From: Muraenolepis orangiensis
Lineage: Eukaryota > Chordata > Actinopteri > Gadiformes > Muraenolepididae
Direction of reading: 5' to 3'
NCBI GenBank assembly: GCA_027704905.1
Contig: CM051001.1
Location: 30,700,636 to 30,764,635 of the forward strand
Length of the DNA: 64,000 bases
The notes under the pieces are model-generated. The model had not been told where the DNA came from. It did not search any database and saw only the letters and a program-made list of their open reading frames with translations. This document shows, piece after piece, positions 57,927 through 64,000 of this stretch. Each line of letters opens with the position of its first letter. Positions within the stretch are counted from its first letter, which is position 1. A program made the position numbers and the translations under genes.

Positions 57927-60281
57927 ATGGAACAAAGAGGACGACGGACATGGAGGGAGCGATGTCTGTGGGTTTCCTGTTTTTTTGCTGTGGTTGCCTT
58001 TAGAAGCGTTTCTTTTGCTCAGATTCGATATTCCATCGCCGAGGAGGTTAAAGAAGGGACTGTTGTTGGACACATTGCTAAGGATTTAGGACTCGACAAG
58101 AGCACATTGAGAAACAGAGGCTACCGTATTGTCCACGGCTCGACGGAGCCCCTCTTCCAGGTGAATCAAGACGATGGCGTTTTGTATGTGAACCGAAACA
58201 TTGACAGGGAGGAGGTATGCGAGAGAAGCAAAGCCTGTGTAATAGAATTGAAAACTGCTTTGGAGAACCCGCTAGAGGTCCATTATGTAGCGGTGGAAAT
58301 ACTGGATGTGAACGACCACGCTCCGAGCTTTCCTGAAAAGGAAAAAATGTTGGAAATATCTGAATCTGCGGTACCGGGAACACGGTTTCAGTTGCAAGCT
58401 GCGCGTGACCCAGACAGTGGTCTACTATCTGTTCAGCAGTATAAAATAAGTCATAATGAACATTTTCGCTTGGAGGTAAAAGATCGTGGCGAAAACCGTA
58501 AAACACCTATTTTAATTATCCAAAAGCCATTGGACAGAGAATCAGTTGAGACATATATTCTACTTCTGACTGCGATTGATGGAGGTAAACCTCCAAAGTC
58601 TGGTGAAATGAAAATAACAATAGAAGTAGTTGATGTCAACGATAACCACCCAGTGTTTACTAAGGACTTATACTCTGTACAACTACAGGAAAATACTGCT
58701 ATAGGCACTACTGTTATACAAGTTAATGCAACAGACCCGGATGAAGGTGCTAATGGTGAAGTTGTGTATTCGTTTGGTCATGATGTGGATGGAGAGGTGA
58801 AGGCATATTTTAATTTAAATTCATTAAATGGAGAATTAACAGTGTCAGGAATGTTAGATTTTGAAGAACGTAACGTATATGAGATTGACATCCAGGCATC
58901 AGACAAAGGTGCACTAGCATTTACAACTGATAAAAGTGTTATTATTAATATAATTGACGTCAACGACAATGCACCCGAGATAGAAGTGACTTCTTTTTCC
59001 AAATCCCTTCCAGAAGATTCTAAGTCAGGGACAACAGTGGCTGTAATTACAGTAAAGGACGCTGACTCCGGTATCAACGGAAAGGTGATCTGTTTCATAA
59101 AACAAGATGTTCCGTTTACACTGACTCCCTCTGTACAGAATAACATGTACTCTGTAGTAACCAAAACACCTTTAGATCGAGAAAAGGAATCTGAATATGA
59201 CGTTACAATCATTGCCAAAGATGCAGGTGAGCCATCGTTGTCCTCTGAAAAGACGATCCGGATCGATATATCAGATGTGAACGACAACAGCCCACAGTTT
59301 CTCCTGAGTCCCTATACTTTCTATCTTACTGAGAATAATTCTCCTGGAGACTCGATATTCAAAGTGCAGGCGACTGATCAAGACGAAGGGAATAATGCGA
59401 TCATTTCCTACCAGATTTCTCGGGGCGGAGAAAATATGTTGACGTCATTTTTAAACATAAACCCTGAAAATGGAGATATAGTGGCTTTGAAAAGTTTTGA
59501 CTTTGAAAAATTGAAAACGTTTAAATTCCAAGTTGTGGCAACAGACTCTGGAACTCCGTCTTTAAGCAGTAACGTTTCAGTCCACGTGTTTCTTCTGGAT
59601 CAGAACGACAACCCTCCGCTTATCTTACATCCGGTCAGCTCTAACGGTTCTGCTGAAGGAGTAGAGGAGGTTCCTCGAAATGTTCCTGCTGGCCACCTGG
59701 TGACTAAAGTGAGAGCCTACGATGCTGATCTAGGATACAACGGCTGGTTGTTGTTCTCACTACAGGAAGTTAGTGACCACAGTCTCTTTGGTTTGGACCG
59801 CTATACTGGACGGATAAGAACACTGCGCTCATTCACAGAGGCAGACGAGGCTCAACATAAACTGGTCATACTGGTCAAAGACAATGGGAACGTGTCCCTC
59901 TCAGCAACAGCTACGGTGGTTGTCAAGCTGGTGGAGCCCAAAGAGGCCATTTCAGCTTCTGATGTGAAAAGTGCAGCGACGGACATCGGGGATAGTGGCG
60001 TGACATTTTGTTTAATGATAACTCTGGCTTCAGTTTCAACTCTTTTTCTCATCAGTATTATTGTGCTGATTGCAATGCAGTGCTCTAAAACCACGGACGT
60101 ATCCTCCAAGTATTTACCAGAACCAAACTATGACGGAACTCTGTGTCACAGCATCCAGTACCGATCTGGAGAGAAACGCTACATGTTAGTTGGACCCAGG
60201 ATGAGTATAGGATCTACTATAGTCCCGGGAAGCAATGGGAATACTCTAGTGGTTCCTGACAGGAGGAGCACAGCTGCAGAG
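57927..60281 (+). CDS. pcdha: Protocadherin alpha variable exon v18, intact
   Basis: Intact, 785 codons. EC1 as in v17 but with the usual DREEVC. EC2 has LQAARDPDSG and KISHNEHF, shared with v19; EC3 has EVVDVNDNHPVFTKDLYSVQ, shared with v12 and v13. EC5 is the ISRGGENMLTSFLNINPENG version, shared only with v19. In the membrane span Tyr is replaced by Cys (TFCLMITL), and the stub ends Thr-Ala-Ala-Glu. Both changes break the otherwise fixed 3' block. Glu-Ala-Asp allele. Donor GTAAGA at 60282. Confidence 0.95.
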
Positions 60282-60969
60282 GTAAGAGATGACAACTATG
60301 CACATTTTATTGAGTTCACCTACATGTTTTGGGTGAAGAACACTTATATATGTTTATACATAATTGTCCTTTGCATTTAAACTAATTTAAAGTGGTGTGC
60401 TACTTTCCTCACTATATACATGTTCGGCTTTGTGGAAATTCCTGGAGAAGAGATGTCATACTTAATATGTATATATATATATAAATATAAATGCCCTCAT
60501 AACGAATAAGGAAGTAATCAACTATTTAATGGAGAAAAAACAATAAATTCAACAATATAAGCATTAACTTTGAAGGAATGAATTAAACTCCTTTAATGAA
60601 ACAATAATATAATATATGTGTGACAAGACTCAATCAACTTAAATAAAATGACTTTTCTCTACATCCGTCTGAAAGCTTTTACAAACTAAATAAGGCATTT
60701 AAGTGAAGTGCATTTCCTCAGTTATTTCGTATTAGTCGTGTGCGTGATATTCTAATCATGCATCACATTTGACACGGCTTACGGTTTCGCGTGGGTGTGA
60801 AGGTAAGGGTGTTGCGGCAATTCATCAGCGTCACACGCAATCTGAGAGGTTTGCAGTGCTTTCTGGGACTTGTAGTGCCGCGGATCGCGGAAGTAGGAGA
60901 TGCAGGTGAACATGTATTGAAAACTCGAATTTAGTTTAGGGCCTGGTTTGTGTTTGACGCAGAAGGTGG

Positions 60970-60990
60970 AGTGCTGTCCTTGGTGCTGAA
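60970..60990 (-). promoter_or_regulatory. RE1/NRSE-like silencer site upstream of v19
   Basis: 18 of 21 to consensus; one core change (CCAAGGAC for CCACGGAC on the - strand). Confidence 0.65.
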
Positions 60991-61215
60991 ATAGACTACA
61001 CGTTTGATTATGTAATTTCATTGCTCTCGCAAGTATCGAATGATTTAAGAGTGCAGGGCTTTCGCACGTCATACATGTTGTCGATGAATGATAGTATATA
61101 TTATAAAGGTATTATATTACCAACAGAAAATAAACGTATAGTTGTAGTGGTTTAAACATTGTTTCATTATAATTCGCTATATAGAGAAGTCAGTATCCTG
61201 CAGTAATATTTACCA

Positions 61216-61235
61216 TCACGTGGTGTCAGTAAGTA
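61216..61235 (+). promoter_or_regulatory. CSE promoter element of v19
   Basis: TCACGTGGTGTCAGTAAGTA; about 243 bp before the ATG. Confidence 0.7.
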
Positions 61236-61477
61236 GACGGATACCGGTTCTGAAGCGTGTTCCCCACAGCTGATAAGCCCATCCCTTGTTCAGTTCGAGA
61301 TGTTGGAGTCCGCTAAACCATTGTGCGGTCACAGCGTTTAGGGAACAACGAGGCTCCGTGCAGCATCTACATATGTGTTGGCTAGTACTCTTCTTTTAAA
61401 GAACGATGATGGAAAAGGACATTCTAATGTGAAATTCATGTTTTAGGATCTTACCGTTTCCGTTATATTTTATCGCA

Positions 61478-63832
61478 ATGGAACAAAGAGGACGACGGAC
61501 ATGGAGGGAGCGATGTCTGTGGGTTTCCTGTTTTTTTGCTGTGGTTGCCTTTAGAAGCGTTTCTTTTGCTCAAATTCGATATTCCATCGCCGAGGAGGTT
61601 AAAGAAGGGACTGTTGTTGGATACATTGCTAAGGATTTAGGACTCGACAAGAGCACATTGAGAAACAGAGGCTACCGTATTGTCCAGGGCTCGACGGAGC
61701 CCCTCTTCCAGGTGAATCAAGACGATGGCGTTTTGTATGTGAACCGAAACATTGACAGGGAGGAGGTATGCGAGAGAAGCAAAGCCTGTGTAATAGAATT
61801 GAAAACTGCTTTGGAGAACCCGCTAGAGGTCCATTATGTAGCGGTGGAAATACTGGATGTGAACGACCACGCTCCAAGCTTTCCCGAAAAGCAAACATTG
61901 TTAGAAATGTCTGAATCCGCGGTACCGGGAACACGATTTCAGTTGCAAGCTGCGCGTGACCCAGACAGTGGTCTATTATCTGTTCAGCAGTATAAAATAA
62001 GTCATAATGAACATTTTCGTTTGGAGGTAAAAGATCGTGGTGAAAACCGTAAAACACCTATTTTAATTCTCCAAAAGCCACTGGACAGAGAATCAATTAA
62101 GACGCATCATATATTACTGACTGCGATTGACGGAGGTAAACCTCCTAAGTCTGGTGATATGAAAATAACAATAGAAGTAGTTGATGTAAACGATAACCAC
62201 CCAGTGTTTACTAAAGACTCATACTCTGTACAACTACAGGAAAATACTGCTATAGGCACTACTGTTATACAAGTTAATGCAACAGATCCTGATGAAGGTG
62301 CGAATGGTGAAGTTGTGTATTCGTTTGGTCATGATGTTGATGGAGAGGTGAAAGCATATTTTAATTTGAATTCATTAAATGGAGAATTAACGGTGTCAGG
62401 AATGTTAGATTTTGAAGAACGTAACGTATATGAGATTGACATCCGGGCATCAGACAAAGGTCCAGCTGCACTGACAACTGACAAAAGTGTCATTATTAAT
62501 ATAATTGACGTCAACGACAATGCTCCCGAGATAGAAGTGACGTCATATTCCAAATCCCTTCCGGAAGATTCTAAGTCAGGGACAACAGTGGCTGTAATTA
62601 CAGTAAAGGACGCTGACTCCGGTATCAACGGAAAGGTGATCTGTTTCATAAAACAAGATGTTCCGTTTACTCTGACTCCCTCTGTACAGAATAACATGTA
62701 CTCTGTAGTAACCAAAACACCTTTAGATCGAGAAAAGGAATCTGAATATGACGTTACAATCATTGCCAAAGACGCAGGTGAGCCATCGTTGTCCTCTGAA
62801 AAGACGATCCGGATCGATATATCAGATGTGAACGACAACAGCCCACAGTTTCTCCTGAGTCCCTATACTTTCTATCTTACTGAGAATAATTCTCCTGGAG
62901 ACTCGATATTCAAAGTGCAGGCGACTGATCAAGACGAAGGGAATAATGCGATCATTTCCTACCAGATTTCTCGGGGCGGAGAAAATATGTTGACGTCATT
63001 TTTAAACATAAACCCTGAAAATGGAGATATAGTGGCTTTGAAAAGTTTTGACTTTGAAAAATTGAAAACGTTTAAATTCCAAGTTGTGGCAACAGACTCT
63101 GGAACTCCGTCTTTAAGCAGTAACGTTTCGGTTAACGTGTTTCTTCTGGATCAGAACGACAACCCTCCGCTTATCTTACATCCGGTCAGCTCTAACGGTT
63201 CTGCTGAAGGAGTAGAGGTGGTTCCTCTAAATGTTCCTGCTGGCCACCTGGTGACTAAAGTGAGAGCCTACGATGCTGATCTAGGATACAACGGCTGGTT
63301 GTTGTTCTCACTACAGGAAGTTAGTGACCACAGTCTCTTTGGTTTGGACCGCTATACTGGACGGATAAGAACACTGCGCTCATTCACAGAGGCAGACGAG
63401 GCTCAACATAAACTGGTCATACTGGTCAAAGACAATGGGAACGTGTCCCTCTCAGCAACAGCTACGGTGGTTGTCAAGCTGGTGGAGCCCAAAGAGGCCA
63501 TTTCAGCTTCTGATGTGAAAAGTGCAGCGACGGACATCGGGGATAGTGGCGTAACATTTTATTTAATGATAACTCTGGCTTCAGTTTCAACTCTTTTTCT
63601 CATCAGTATTATTGTGCTGATTGCAATGCAGTGCTCTAAAACCACGGACGTATCCTCCAAGTATTTACCAGAACCAAACTATGACGGAACTCTGTGTCAC
63701 AGCATCCAGTACCGATCTGGAGAGAAACGCTACATGTTAGTTGGACCCAGGATGAGTATAGGATCGACTATAGTCCCGGGAAGCAATGGGAATACTATAG
63801 TGGTTCCTGACAGGAGGAGCACATCTGCAGAG
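61478..63832 (+). CDS. pcdha: Protocadherin alpha variable exon v19, intact
   Basis: Intact, 785 codons; the clearest reference for the v12-v19 family. Signal peptide 1-31; EC1 disulfide Cys98-Cys104. Calcium linkers lie at residues 127-130 (DVND), 236-240, 344-348 and 450-454 (DVNDN) and 558-562 (DQNDN). Membrane span is about 692-718, cytoplasmic stub 719-785. It has private changes in the 3' block: EEVPRN becomes EVVPLN (residues 581 and 584) at the start of EC6, and NTLVVPD becomes NTIVVPD in the stub. EC1 differs from the family by GYIAKD and VQGSTE. EC2 and EC5 are of the v18 type, and EC3 is the v18 type with Ser for Leu (KDSYS). Donor GTAAGA at 63833. Confidence 0.95.
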
Positions 63833-64000
63833 GTAAGAGATGATAACTACGCATATTTTATTGAGTATGGTTGTCCCAAATGTTTTGGTTGAAGAACACT
63901 TATATGATTATCCATAATTGTCCATTACATATAAACTAATTTTGAGTGGTGTGCTACTTTACTCATTATGCTATATATATATATATATATATATATATAT
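63833..64000 (+). other. Start of the spacer after v19
   Basis: Donor GTAAGA at 63833, flank of the v11/v14/v16 type, then a TA repeat from about 63972 that runs into the window end. Confidence 0.75.

Larger units (their letters stand above)
60282..61477 (+). other. Spacer v18-v19
   Basis: Donor GTAAGA at 60282. Shorter than its relatives: a stretch with the conserved GCCGCTTGAG region is deleted near 60730-60760. TA run near 60464-60482. RE1-like 60970-60990, CSE 61216-61235. Confidence 0.75.

Overview
The window is a stretch of teleost fish nuclear DNA. It lies wholly inside the variable-exon array of a clustered protocadherin alpha locus (fish Pcdh2-alpha / pcdh2ab type). I base this on large single-exon genes, each coding for a signal peptide, six cadherin (EC) repeats, one membrane span and a short cytoplasmic stub that ends exactly at a GTAAG splice donor. 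EC1 carries the C-x5-C disulfide loop of clustered protocadherins, and the cytoplasmic stub is of the fish alpha type. The species is not identifiable with confidence. All genes are on the + strand. The constant exons and any C-type exons lie outside the window.

There are 19 variable exons, here called v1 to v19. v1 is only a 3' end. v3, v7, v8, v10, v11, v17, v18 and v19 are open from ATG to splice donor. v2, v4, v5, v6, v9 and v14 each carry one frame-breaking small indel. v12, v13, v15 and v16 carry several. The breaks are almost all single-base indels. A spacer with the same homopolymer-type losses (about 49.1-50.0 kb) suggests that many of them are uncorrected assembly errors rather than true pseudogenes.

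Layout: 0-12 kb holds v1-v5 (v2 and v3 are near-copies). 12.1-15.6 kb is an exon-free insert-rich spacer with a TCTA repeat, a minisatellite, a tRNA-derived element, a solo LTR with target-site duplication and two perfect palindromes. 15.6-21 kb holds v6 and v7. 21-31.5 kb holds the triplicated v8-v10. 32.2-34.6 kb holds v11. 35.9-63.8 kb holds v12-v19, a family with a nearly invariant promoter and EC1 (except v13); it includes a tandem duplication of a two-exon block of about 7.46 kb (v14+v15 copied as v16+v17, or the reverse).

Regulation: every complete exon has a CTCF-like conserved sequence element (CSE) about 180-260 bp before its ATG. Fourteen of 18 also have an RE1/NRSE-like site further upstream, always in the same orientation. 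In other vertebrates each exon of such an array is an alternative first exon, chosen by its own promoter and spliced to shared constant exons. Its product is a neuronal homophilic adhesion receptor. The EC6-TM-cytoplasmic part of all 19 exons is almost identical at the DNA level, a sign of strong gene conversion.
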